Source: Spirosoma sp. (GTDB lineage Bacteria; Bacteroidota; Bacteroidia; Cytophagales; Spirosomataceae). From it: a stretch of DNA of 64,000 nt. Under the pieces are notes generated by a model that had not been told where the DNA came from, did no database searches, and worked only from the letters and a program-made list of their open reading frames with translations. A program made the position numbers and the translations under genes. The stretch's first letter is position 1; each line of letters opens with the position of its first letter. The stretch lies in NCBI RefSeq assembly GCF_026391055.1, contig NZ_JAPLET010000020.1:350045-414044 (forward strand), in the 5' to 3' direction. Shown here in pieces: positions 52,011-61,134 of the stretch.

Positions 52011-53435
52011 ATGAACCGGGATTTTTATACTAGTGTTCTCCTTGGCTTAGGGCTCACCTGCATGGTCGGCTTATTCCAAAGCTGGCTCCATTTTCAGGCG
52101 GGCATCGACATCTATACCTTGGCCTCGTTTCGAAGCTGGTTCCTGGCAACCAGCGTTATCTCCTTCATCACTTCTCTTCTGGTTCTCGCCTACTATCGTC
52201 ACCAAAATTACCAGGCTGCCTTATGGACTGGAATAGTGGCTATTGTAACGACGTTTGCCAGCCTTTTCTACTTGTTTTCGGCAACGCTGTATCCCATTTT
52301 ACGAAGACATCCGGATGCGGCCGTATTAATTGGCGTTACCATCAACCTAGTGTATGCACTGAGTCTGGTGTTTTCTAAAGCGAGCAACAGACCCTGGTTA
52401 AAGCGAGCAGGTATAGTATCAGCCATGCTTTGCCTTGCCCATATATCGGCCTTGTTTTGGTTTAGGAACGTACCACCCTACCCGGTTAAGGACAGCATTG
52501 ATTCAGTTCGACAATGGCTCTTCTTAATCGAACGAATAGTGCCGGTTTTGTTGCTTTTAAATTTCCTGGACGAATACCGACGTGCTGTTCCGGATCAAGA
52601 AAACGCTGACTCCTTGAATCGATTCCATCTGGCACGTGGCATACTGGTCCTACTGAGCCTGTATTTGCTGGTTATAAGCATATCCTTGACCAGCGAAAAC
52701 TACGGCCTGACTCACATATCCAGGAGGCAAATTGCGTTAGCACACTCTTTTGATGAGGGCCGCTACGTCAGTCCTCAAGGGGACACCTTATTGTATCGGC
52801 TCTTAAAACCCACTGATTACGATCCTCAAAAAAGTTACCCGCTGGTTGTCGCCCTACCTTATTCCTGCTGGACAGACAACACCCGGCAGATCGATGCTTG
52901 TCCGATGGCCAGATGGCTTAGTAGCCAAGAAAGCAAAAAGAAGTATCCTGCCTTCGTGTTTGTGCCTCGCTGTCCTCCCCACACGGGATGGGGCGGTGTT
53001 GCCAATACGCCCTCCATAGCTAGTCTAGCTATTGAGGCAATTGTTTCCCTGGACAAGGTCTATCCCATTGATGGGCAAAGGCGCTACATCTCTGGTGTGT
53101 CGCGCGGTGGTTATGGCTCCTGGTACATGATTGGCCTACACCCCGACTTATTTGCGGCTGCTATACCGGTCTGTGGCGAAGGAGATCCCAGTCAAGCCAA
53201 GAAAATGACCTCGGTTTCTGTTTGGGCTTTTCATGGCGCTAAAGATGTAAATGTTCCCGTTAGTGGTTCCCGCGATATGGTCTCTGCTATACAGAAAGCT
53301 GGTGGCCGGCCACGTTATACGGAGTACCCGGATGGAGGTCATGGCATTTGGGAGGCTGTGGTGGAGACCCCCGGCTTATTGGATTGGCTATTTGCTCAAA
53401 AACAAGCTAAATCAGCAAAAGCCATCAAAATCTAA
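52011..53435 (+). CDS. Membrane-anchored alpha/beta-hydrolase (esterase/prolyl-oligopeptidase-like)
   Basis: The N-terminal ~230 residues form about seven membrane helices; residues ~250-474 form an alpha/beta-hydrolase domain of the phospholipase/carboxylesterase or DPP-like type. Catalytic triad by motif: Ser364 in 'GVSRGG' (G-x-S-x-G), Asp in 'HGAKDVNVP' and His in 'GGHGIW'. The opening 'FDEGRYVSPQGDTLLYRLLKPTDYDPQKSYPLVVALPY' is typical of secreted peptidase-esterases of Bacteroidota. The fusion to a multi-helix membrane domain is less common. Substrate unknown. Monocistronic; a repeat copy starts just after the stop. Confidence 0.82.
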   Translation: MNRDFYTSVLLGLGLTCMVGLFQSWLHFQAGIDIYTLASFRSWFLATSVISFITSLLVLAYYRHQNYQAALWTGIVAIVTTFASLFYLFSATLYPILRRHPDAAVLIGVTINLVYALSLVFSKASNRPWLKRAGIVSAMLCLAHISALFWFRNVPPYPVKDSIDSVRQWLFLIERIVPVLLLLNFLDEYRRAVPDQENADSLNRFHLARGILVLLSLYLLVISISLTSENYGLTHISRRQIALAHSFDEGRYVSPQGDTLLYRLLKPTDYDPQKSYPLVVALPYSCWTDNTRQIDACPMARWLSSQESKKKYPAFVFVPRCPPHTGWGGVANTPSIASLAIEAIVSLDKVYPIDGQRRYISGVSRGGYGSWYMIGLHPDLFAAAIPVCGEGDPSQAKKMTSVSVWAFHGAKDVNVPVSGSRDMVSAIQKAGGRPRYTEYPDGGHGIWEAVVETPGLLDWLFAQKQAKSAKAIKI

Positions 53436-53758
53436 TCGTTATAAAAAAAGCTCCCGCTTGAGACACAAAGGCGTTCGTGTATCTTCATCGTACCCTGGCT
53501 CGGCCTTTCAAAAAAAGTGAATGAAATCTGATGAAGCGTTGTGAATAGGTAATTAGCATCAAATTGATAAGTGCTTTTTTTTGTAAAAAGATCATATTAA
53601 GAAGCAGATGTGTTTACTTTTTAATGTTCTTTTTTAACTCAGATTGCACTCCTTCTTCTGAGCATGGTTCGAATGAAAGGTCTAAGGGAATCTACTTATC
53701 TTATACTGTTGATAAGCCCTTGGATGAGTGCGTGTCATCCATCGGTTGCTCGCTCTAC
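53436..53758. other. 323-bp intergenic region with a repeat copy
   Basis: Between convergent genes. The repeat core is at 53444-53500. The remaining AT-rich part has an open plus-strand frame (53564-53782) without coding character. Confidence 0.5.
53444..53500 (+). repeat. Dispersed intergenic repeat, core copy
   Basis: AAAGCTCCCGCTTGAGACAC, then AAAGGCGTTCGTGTATCTTC: near-identical in core to the copies at 60930 and 40738. It begins about 10 nt after the esterase stop codon. Confidence 0.65.
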
Positions 53759-54175
53759 TTACTCTCCTTCTTGTCCAGGTAAGGAGGCTACTAGAGTAAC
53801 ATACGGTTTAGGGGTTAAAGAAATATAGCGTCCTTGCTCATCGCTACTAATAATGCCGATCTGATTTTTTTTATAGACCAGGCTAAACGTATCTTCCCCT
53901 AAGTAATTGCGCCCGTTTGCAATAACGCTAACATTCCGATAGGCATATGTAATCTTCAATTTGCCCGAAGCTCCCTTTACCGTTAGATCCACATGTTGTT
54001 CATCGACTTCTGTCAGGGTAACCAGGCCCACAGGCGCCGGATCGTCTTTAGTAATCGTTGAATATTGAGTAAACTTATAGGCACCTGCAATGCGTGATGA
54101 GGGAGCAATGTTGGGCATTGGCCTACAAGCAATAACCCATAGCCAAACTAGAAATAAACAAGATCGCTTTATCAT
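53759..54175 (-). CDS. Small putative lipoprotein
   Basis: A lipoprotein signal (MIKRSCLFLVWLWVIAC, Cys17) is followed by a ~120-residue strand-rich domain: 'RIAGAYKFTQYSTITKDDPA', 'VTLTEVDEQHVDLTVKGASGKL', 'RNYLGEDTFSLVYKKNQIG'. It resembles small lipocalin-like Bacteroidota lipoproteins but no named family is clear. It stands alone. Confidence 0.7.
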   Translation of the reverse strand: MIKRSCLFLVWLWVIACRPMPNIAPSSRIAGAYKFTQYSTITKDDPAPVGLVTLTEVDEQHVDLTVKGASGKLKITYAYRNVSVIANGRNYLGEDTFSLVYKKNQIGIISSDEQGRYISLTPKPYVTLVASLPGQEGE

Positions 54176-54469
54176 TAGGTTAGAGAAAGGTAATTGGATA
54201 AAGATAACGCTCTGCCAGGTAATTTCAAATTAATTGAGGTCAATCAAACTAAGTAATTCCTGCACATATTCAAGTATTTTATTTTAAAGATATCTTTTGC
54301 ATAAATAATGTGGCCGTTACAAAAGTCAGCACTGTGGGGAACCCGCTAGCTGAAATGGCAAAATTTAGCTTCATACAATCCAATCTACATTTACCAACGT
54401 AACTTTATGGAATCTAGAACGGCGCGACATCTAAGAAGAATAGTCAGTCTCTTTTCTTAATCAACGTGT

Positions 54470-55879
54470 ATGCTCCAAAATTACTTCAGAAGTACCTGGC
54501 GTAATTTAAATAGGCAGAAGAGGGGGGCAAACCAACGCCTAACTTCCCTTACTGCTTTTCGAAACCTCGTACTTCTTTCCCTATTCTTGCCATCGGCCAG
54601 AATATTCGCTCAGACTAACACCTCGCCAAATGAGACCTGGCTGACCGAATACGATGAATGCCAAGACTATGGTGAGGTCTATGTAGTCAAAAAGATTACT
54701 AAAGCCTGCCGTGCCTATCAAACCTTCCTGACCGACAGAAACGGACGTAAACTAACCCCAGCCTACCGCGACATTGGCAACTTCGAAGAAGGGCTGGCCG
54801 AGTTTGTTCCTATGCAACTTAATCAGCAAGGGTATGGACTGCACGGATTTATCGACAAACAAGGGAAGGTCATCGTCGAACCTAAATACATTTCCACCGA
54901 TCGGTTCCGCCAAGGCAAAACCTGGGTCATTTACCCCGCTGACACTCATTACGGACTTTCCTACATTGATCGGACCGGAAAAGAGGTGTATAAGATTCCC
55001 ATTCAGCACTTTTCAAACGACTATCTGATTCACGACTCAACAATCGACTTTGAATGTAACCATGACACCCATGAAGATGTGTTGTGGTGGAGAGGAGCTG
55101 AATTCTTTATTCTTAATTTCAATTTTACCCCCTTTGTCACCGAGCAGATTCAACGATCCAAACACGTTACTCCGTTTAAATACCAGGGAAAATTTGGCAT
55201 CATCGACCGTAATTTGGTGCTGAAGGTTCCGGTGGCCCTCGATGCTATTGATGTGGACTACACCTATTCAGGTCAGGGCATGCAACGGGTGCAATATGGG
55301 AATAAGTACGGCTACGTTAGTCCATCAACAGGCGAATTGATCGTTCCCTTCTGCTATACCGATACACGCAAGCCAACCAATGGCCTATTTTGGGTTAAAA
55401 AAAATGGCAAATGGGGTTGTATTGACAAAACGGGTAAGCTGCGCATCCCCCATTTGTATGATGAAGCAACTGGCTTTACAGCTGAAGATAGATCAGCCGT
55501 GGCCATTCATGGCAAGTTCGGCCATATCGACAAGTCGGGCAAGGTGCGCACGCCATTGACGTATGATTTTGCTTCGTATTATCAGCATGGCCTCTCGATG
55601 GTTCGTATGAAGGACAAATATGGCTTTATCGATACGAGTAGCCGTTTGATTATTCCATTCATTTACGACGAAGCGTTCCCCTTCGACCATGTCACCACGA
55701 TTGTTGAGCGCTACTGGCTTCGGTACGAACTCTCACTGGACGGTCAGGCGCAATTTGTGGGCTTCTCCTACAAGCTGAAAGCGCTGTTTATCATCGTTGG
55801 TCTGCTTATTTTTATATGGTTAAGCAGTCTAGTAAACGAGCTAAGTAGCAAGTTTAGGGCAAAAATGCCAAGGCATTAG
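54470..55879 (+). CDS. WG-repeat protein with a permease-like N-terminal leader
   Basis: The body has about seven WG/KWG repeats ('GLHGFIDKQGKVIVEPKY', 'GKWGCIDKTGKLRIPHLYDE', 'GKFGHIDKSGKVRTPLTYD', 'DKYGFIDTSSRLIIPFIYDE'), a fold of unknown role seen in surface and signalling proteins, and a C-terminal membrane helix (~444-462). The first 18 residues 'MLQNYFRSTWRNLNRQKR' look just like the start of Bacteroidota MacB/FtsX ABC permeases ('MLxNYxKxAxRNLxRxK') and do not belong to WG proteins. A signal-like helix follows (residues ~33-48, ending 'RIFAQ'). The gene may have captured a permease start; the native start is then unclear. Confidence 0.75.
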   Translation: MLQNYFRSTWRNLNRQKRGANQRLTSLTAFRNLVLLSLFLPSARIFAQTNTSPNETWLTEYDECQDYGEVYVVKKITKACRAYQTFLTDRNGRKLTPAYRDIGNFEEGLAEFVPMQLNQQGYGLHGFIDKQGKVIVEPKYISTDRFRQGKTWVIYPADTHYGLSYIDRTGKEVYKIPIQHFSNDYLIHDSTIDFECNHDTHEDVLWWRGAEFFILNFNFTPFVTEQIQRSKHVTPFKYQGKFGIIDRNLVLKVPVALDAIDVDYTYSGQGMQRVQYGNKYGYVSPSTGELIVPFCYTDTRKPTNGLFWVKKNGKWGCIDKTGKLRIPHLYDEATGFTAEDRSAVAIHGKFGHIDKSGKVRTPLTYDFASYYQHGLSMVRMKDKYGFIDTSSRLIIPFIYDEAFPFDHVTTIVERYWLRYELSLDGQAQFVGFSYKLKALFIIVGLLIFIWLSSLVNELSSKFRAKMPRH

Positions 55880-56026
55880 CCATTCGATAGTTTGTATTTT
55901 GACGTTCTGGATGAGACCATCCGCCCTGAAGTGTTCACCTGGTTTCGATTAACAACATCTCAATAATTGCTCCCTTATTGAACTACTAATTGTAGTAACG
56001 CTCAACCTCTTGTAAAGGACAAATGC

Positions 56027-57295
56027 TCAAAAATCGACGTTGGTAAAGCGCGGATTGACGGCCGCGTTGTTGACCGAACCAAAGGTAAAGCTGAGTCCCA
56101 CCGATGAATAGTAATTGAACCGGGTGGGTAACTGCCGGCCACCCAGCAGAAACTGGTTAGGGTCACCAACCTCTTTGGCTAGAGAAATCTGGTTGTTGAT
56201 TAAACTTAATCCGCCATTGAGCTGCAACATCAACCCTTCCAGCAGACGCCACGACACAATCATTTGAAACGTCAGCCGGGTCTTGCTCAGATCGTGCAGA
56301 AATTGATAACCCGCCAGGCTGGCGTTGAGCGAACCCCACGGCTCGGTCAGGGCGAAGATGCCCGTCATATTGTACACCGTCGAGTCGATGTAGCTCAGGG
56401 ATCGAACGCCAAGCTGGTAGATCCAGCGGAACTGCCGTCGGGTCACTTCTGAGTTAGGATATAGGTTATATTCCAGGGCAGGCGAGACACTCTGGGAGAA
56501 AGCCATATTCTGGTAGATGGAATGGTAACCTTTGTAAAAGCCACCCACCGACCAGTGTTCCGACAGACTACGCACATACAGTGTCGAGAGACCAAACTCG
56601 ATGTTTTTAACGTCAATGGTTTGTTCGTTGACATTGTACCGATTACGGGTGGTGTTGTAATAGGCATCGAAGTTCAATTTCGACGACAGCGTCACACGGT
56701 TGATCTTGATATCTTCGTTGAGGGCCAGGTAGGTATGGTTGCTTTCGCCATTGGCCGATACATTGGCACTGAGGATAAAGACCCAGAAGTGCCAGGGGTC
56801 TTTCTGGGGTTTATCATCGGGTTGGGCTTTTCGTTTGGGGAAAGTGACGATTACCTGCTGCATAAAGGCGGTTCGGGTCATAAACCGCACCAGACCCAGC
56901 CGCAGCGATTGCACAAAGCGTTGGCGGATCATGGCGTCGGCGTCGGTCTGCCGAGTCGTGAAGCGGAGCGTATCGAGTACACCCTGGTGACGGTTCAGTC
57001 TCAGCAAGGTTAAGGTATATTCCGAGCCGCTCGCCCCGGTGGTTTGCTGGGTGGTTAAGATTTCGATGTCGCAGAGCTGTCGATCGCGGTCGAAGTCGAA
57101 AAACGAAAGCTGGGTGCGTACGTAGTCATCAAAGCAGTTGACGTTCTGATAGTTGAGAAACAGCTTGGGCGGTGCGGCTTCAGGGTCTTTCAGGATTTCG
57201 GTTACCTTAATTTTCGCGTGGGTGGTTCCAGGGGCTTGCTGGGCTCAGGCACTTAGCGCTAGCAGGCTGATCAGCAGCGTGTACAGATGTTTCAT
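56027..57295 (-). pseudogene. Outer-membrane barrel protein with a nonsense codon in its signal peptide
   Basis: From an ATG at 57295 the frame reads MKHLYTLLISLLALSA, a TGA at codon 17 (57245-57247), then 'AQQAPGTTHAKIKVTEIL' and on with no further stop for 405 codons to 56027. Only this one codon breaks an otherwise perfect secreted protein; a Trp (TGG) there would restore a normal signal peptide. The mature part has an N-terminal ~100-residue domain and then a strand-rich barrel ('FGLSTLYVRSLSEHWSVGGF', 'FNYYSSVGLSFTFGSVNNAA'). Translation restarting inside would lack a signal. Either a recent loss or a base-call error. Confidence 0.75.
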
Positions 57296-57970
57296 TGGTT
57301 CTATCCGTTGAGTGATCGGCCCATAGACCATTGAGCAAACGGATGGACGACTGGTGGTGTTTATAAGTAAGCTGAATGATGAGGCTCGGGCCAAACAAGG
57401 TGGAGCCATTGATAGTCATGAGGAGATGAACGAGTTCAGACAATGATATTCGTCTGAGCTGGTTGCTATCAAAATCACGCTGCTGGCTCATAAAGCGCCC
57501 TGACTCAAGCCCGAAGGGAATTGATGTTCTGCTTTATAAATGGGGCGTTTAATAGGACGTTCTTCTAATAACTGCCACTATCTATTCGTACACTATGGAT
57601 AGATACTAAATTATCACAGCTCTATTGACATCCCTATCTGGCAGGATTTGAGGGAGTGGAGCTACTTCGTGCATTTAGTCCAACCCCTTAGTCGTATGTG
57701 CTATCTCCAACAAGCCTAATGGCATAAGCCAAGGCCGAATAAGTAGGAACTAGGTTGGGTAGTACAAACGGTATCAATTAATTACGGCTGAACTTCCGCC
57801 GTATAAGCCAAGGACAAATGCTACTTTTTGGGCTGGTAGATTCGCCCACCGGTCAACCGTTTATCCGTAGCCTAAGGTATTCGTACTAACTCATGATTTA
57901 TCCGTACATTCAATGTAGTGACAACTAGTAAACGAAGTTCCTTGAACATCCAACTAAACTCAACCTCAAC
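57296..57970. other. 675-bp intergenic region with a long repeat copy
   Basis: Divergent region between the OM protein and sugar dehydrogenase genes. It contains the long repeat subtype at 57404-57595. Nothing coding is seen; the open minus-strand frame 57207-57491 crosses the repeat and is not gene-like. Confidence 0.5.
57404..57595 (+). repeat. Dispersed repeat, long subtype plus inverted head
   Basis: It aligns with 46617-46775 and then continues with the inverted head TAATAACTGCCACTATCTAT. The inner arms AAAGCGCCC (57492-57500) and GGGGCGTTT (57542-57550) are inverted. Confidence 0.72.
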
Positions 57971-60718
57971 ATGAAACACAAATCTCCCCTTTTTTCAGCG
58001 GCTAAAGCAAGCGCGGGGTTCGTCCTGCTTTTCCTGCTTCGGTGCCAACTGGTGTTGGCACAAAGTTTTCCCGGCAATTTTGCTGGTGTTCAAGTAGCGA
58101 CCGGCCTGGACCCGGTAGGAATGGATATTGCTTCAGATGGGCGCGTTTTTCTGGCCGAGAAGAATGGGAAGCTACGAATTGTCAAAAATGGCACGCTGTT
58201 ACCAACCCCTTTTTTGACCATTCCCAATGTAGATAACTTCAATGAGCGAGGTCTGCTGAAGGTAGTGTTGGACCCTAATTTCAGTACCAATAACTTTCTC
58301 TACGTTTATTATACCTACAAGGCGTCGGGTAGTTCAGTTAGTAACAACCGCGTCAGCAGATTTACGGCCAACGGCGACGCTGCGGTGAGCGGCAGTGAAC
58401 GTGTTTTAATCGATATCGATCCGTTAGGCTCGGTTGGTTATCACAACGGCGGTGGATTAGCGATCCAAAATGGAAAACTTTTTATCTCGGTGGGGGAGAA
58501 TACCGTTGCGGCCAACGCTCAGTCCCTAACGACACTAAAAGGGAAAATCTTGCGGATCAATCTGGATGGCAGTATTCCTACCGATAATCCGTTCTACACA
58601 ACGGCTTCGGGCGTCAACCGGGCGATTTGGGCTTTAGGTTTCCGCAATCCGTTCCGGTTGGCTGCCCAACCCGGAACGAGCCGACTTTTGATCAACGACG
58701 TCGGCAATAGCAGTTGGGAAGAGATCGACGAAGGCATTGCCGGCAAAAATTACGGTTGGCCGGGTATTGAAGGTGTACGAACCATTCAAGCGCAACCAGC
58801 CAATTATCAGGATCCTTTCTATGCCTATGACCATAGTCAAGGCTGCTCCATTACAGCAGGAGCCTTTTATAATCCGTCAACGACTGCCTTCCCGGCCACC
58901 TACACCGGCAAGTATTTCTTTGGCGATTATTGCAATGGATGGTTGAAAACCTTAGATCCGGTTACTAAAGCCATCGCGACCTTTGCTACGGGCATTAACC
59001 GGCCGCTGGATGTGGCCGTTGCGCCCGGTGGAACGCTTTACTTTATCGCCCGAGGGGGCATAGCGGGCGGTTCGGATGAGGCCAATACATCGAGTACCAA
59101 TGGCGTACTGTGGCGCGTGGATTATACCGGAAACGGGGCGCCGGTAATCGCCGTACAGCCCACCAGCAAAACCGTGTCGGTCGGCCAGTCGGTTACTTTC
59201 TCGGTGACGGCTTCGGGCAATCCGGTACCCACATATCAATGGCAGCGCAACGGAGTTAATATAACCGGGGCAACTTCAGCCAGCTATAGCCTACCCAGTC
59301 CAACGCTAGCGGACGATGGAGCTAAGTTTAAAGTACTTGTCAGCAATTCGGCTGGCCGTGCTACCAGTAGCGAGGCAACACTGCGCGTGATTACCAATCA
59401 GTTACCGGTGGCCAGTATTATTACCCCGACGATAGGCACCAAGTATTCCGGCGGGAATATCATCTCGTTTTCCGGTACGGGTACCGATGGAGAAGACGGA
59501 AATTTACCTCCCAGTGCCTTTACCTGGAAGGTTGATTTGTACCATTTTGATTCTCCCTCGCATTCTCACCCCGTAGTGGAACCCACCAGTGGAATAACTT
59601 CCGGCAGCTTTACTATCCCCACCCAGATGGAAACATCGGCTAACGTTCTGTTCCGGATCTTTCTGACAGTGACTGATTCAAAAGGGGCTACCATGACCGT
59701 CTCCCGAGATGTGCTTCCCCTCACTTCCTCCATTACCTTAGCGACCAATCCGGCCGGATTAAGTCTCAAATTGGATGGTACTACCGTGACCGCCCCCTAT
59801 ACCTTTAGTGGTGTCAGTGGAATTATCAGAGCGCTGGAAGCCCTATCTCCCCAAACTGTAGGTGGTATTAGTTATACGTTTTCATCTTGGTCGAATGGGG
59901 GGGCACGTGCTCAGAACTTGTCAACACCAGCTGCTTCGACCACTCTAACAGCCACGTTTGTCCCTTCAGGGGGTGGTAGTGCCGGCATTGTGGCGGGTGG
60001 GGTATACGAACTTGAGCCTCAGAACGCCCTTGGCCAACGCTTGGATGTGCGCGCTTTAAGTACAGCGAACGGGACCATTGTTGAGTTGTACCCAAGCAAT
60101 GGGGGCTCAAATCAGCGGTGGAAGTTCATCGACAAAGGCAATGGGCTCTATGAACTTGAACCCCGCCACGCACCTGGAAAGCGCCTGGATGTAGCGGGTA
60201 TTAGCGCAGCGGATAATACAAAAGTGCAGCTCTATACCAGTAATGGGGGGCAAAATCAGATTTGGAAGCTACTGGACCTGGGCGGGAATATCTATGGACT
60301 AGAACCCCAGTGTGCTATTGGTAACCGGTTAGATATTGGCCTGGTAGAGGGGGTAACCCGGGCCGTCAGCAAGGTTGCTAATGGCAGCAATAGCCAGCGC
60401 TGGAAGCTGATTCCTATAGCCTCAGCTCGGCAGGGAATCGATTCGGATCGGGTTCCCGAAGGGATAAGGTTACTCTCGGCGACGCCTAATCCATTCACAA
60501 CCCAGACGACGATTACCTTTCGGCTGCCCGCTACCAGTCAGCAATCGGCTATCCAGATTCATAATTCACAAGGTCAGTTAGTTCGTCTCATTGACTTATC
60601 AACTAATACAGAAGGATTCGTCCAGGTCGATCGCAAAAACTTAGCGGTCGGAGTGTATATCTACAGTCTAATTGTTGATGGTATTTCGCTGGCAGCCAAA
60701 CGTTTCGTTATTTATTAA
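57971..60718 (+). CDS. Secreted PQQ-dependent sugar dehydrogenase-like protein with Ig, ricin-B and T9SS domains
   Basis: Signal peptide (residues 1-31). Residues ~37-375 form a glucose/sorbosone dehydrogenase propeller ('GLDPVGMDIASDGRVFLAEK', 'SVGYHNGGGLAIQNGKLFIS', 'ALGFRNPFRLA', 'NYGWPGIEG'), with the usual His in 'YHNGG' near the PQQ site. Then an Ig-like domain (~385-470, 'TYQWQRNGVNITGATSASY'), two more Ig/PKD-like modules (~475-670), a ricin-B lectin-type trefoil of three repeats (~672-810, each ending '...QRWK' or '...QIWK') and a type IX sorting domain ('LSATPNPFTTQTTITFRLP...GVYIYSLIVDG'). Such proteins oxidise sugars outside the cell. At 915 residues it is a normal multi-domain form. 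Confidence 0.88.
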   Translation: MKHKSPLFSAAKASAGFVLLFLLRCQLVLAQSFPGNFAGVQVATGLDPVGMDIASDGRVFLAEKNGKLRIVKNGTLLPTPFLTIPNVDNFNERGLLKVVLDPNFSTNNFLYVYYTYKASGSSVSNNRVSRFTANGDAAVSGSERVLIDIDPLGSVGYHNGGGLAIQNGKLFISVGENTVAANAQSLTTLKGKILRINLDGSIPTDNPFYTTASGVNRAIWALGFRNPFRLAAQPGTSRLLINDVGNSSWEEIDEGIAGKNYGWPGIEGVRTIQAQPANYQDPFYAYDHSQGCSITAGAFYNPSTTAFPATYTGKYFFGDYCNGWLKTLDPVTKAIATFATGINRPLDVAVAPGGTLYFIARGGIAGGSDEANTSSTNGVLWRVDYTGNGAPVIAVQPTSKTVSVGQSVTFSVTASGNPVPTYQWQRNGVNITGATSASYSLPSPTLADDGAKFKVLVSNSAGRATSSEATLRVITNQLPVASIITPTIGTKYSGGNIISFSGTGTDGEDGNLPPSAFTWKVDLYHFDSPSHSHPVVEPTSGITSGSFTIPTQMETSANVLFRIFLTVTDSKGATMTVSRDVLPLTSSITLATNPAGLSLKLDGTTVTAPYTFSGVSGIIRALEALSPQTVGGISYTFSSWSNGGARAQNLSTPAASTTLTATFVPSGGGSAGIVAGGVYELEPQNALGQRLDVRALSTANGTIVELYPSNGGSNQRWKFIDKGNGLYELEPRHAPGKRLDVAGISAADNTKVQLYTSNGGQNQIWKLLDLGGNIYGLEPQCAIGNRLDIGLVEGVTRAVSKVANGSNSQRWKLIPIASARQGIDSDRVPEGIRLLSATPNPFTTQTTITFRLPATSQQSAIQIHNSQGQLVRLIDLSTNTEGFVQVDRKNLAVGVYIYSLIVDGISLAAKRFVIY

Positions 60719-61134
60719 CCTCGGTCATTGAAGGTTTCAATTGGGCAAAGGGGCAAAAAGCAATGCCGGCAGGTGGAACCTTGTCGGCATTGCTTTATTG
60801 TATACAGAAGTAGTATTCCCTTGATTGAGACAGAATACATAGTTCACCTGAAAAGAAAATCAGCTCGAAGGAGAACTGTATGCGACTGATTAGATTAGAC
60901 AGATGTCAAAAGCGCTGTTTCTTTAAAGGCTCCCGCTCGAGAGGAAAAAGTATTCATGTATCTTCATTCTAAATGGGGCGTTTAGTTCGATTCCATCGGC
61001 AAATCACCAGTCGTCGGCATTCAGAAAAGCCAGATACTCACCCTGACTAAACTGTTTTCAGCCATTAGATAATCCTGTGTCTATACTGTCAATTGTTCTT
61101 GCGGAGTCAATAGGCTGAATCGTTTGGCCTGCAA
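60719..61134. other. 416-bp intergenic region with a repeat copy
   Basis: Between convergent genes. Repeat copy at 60880-60985. Nothing coding is seen. Confidence 0.5.
60880..60985 (+). repeat. Dispersed intergenic repeat, long copy
   Basis: Head GTATGCGACTGATTAGATTA with GACAGATGTCAAAAG, core GGCTCCCGCTCGAGAGG and GTATTCATGTATCTTC, tail ATTCTAAATGGGGCGTTTAG. Head and core align block for block with the copy at 40690. Confidence 0.72.

Noticed and set aside
53564..53782. 72-residue plus-strand ORF between esterase and lipoprotein
   Set aside because: AT-rich, no family pattern and it overlaps the end of the convergent lipoprotein gene.
4965..60985. Dispersed repeats as a CRISPR array
   Set aside because: Copies are kilobases apart, in both orientations, diverged and nested-palindromic; there is no regular spacing and no cas gene.
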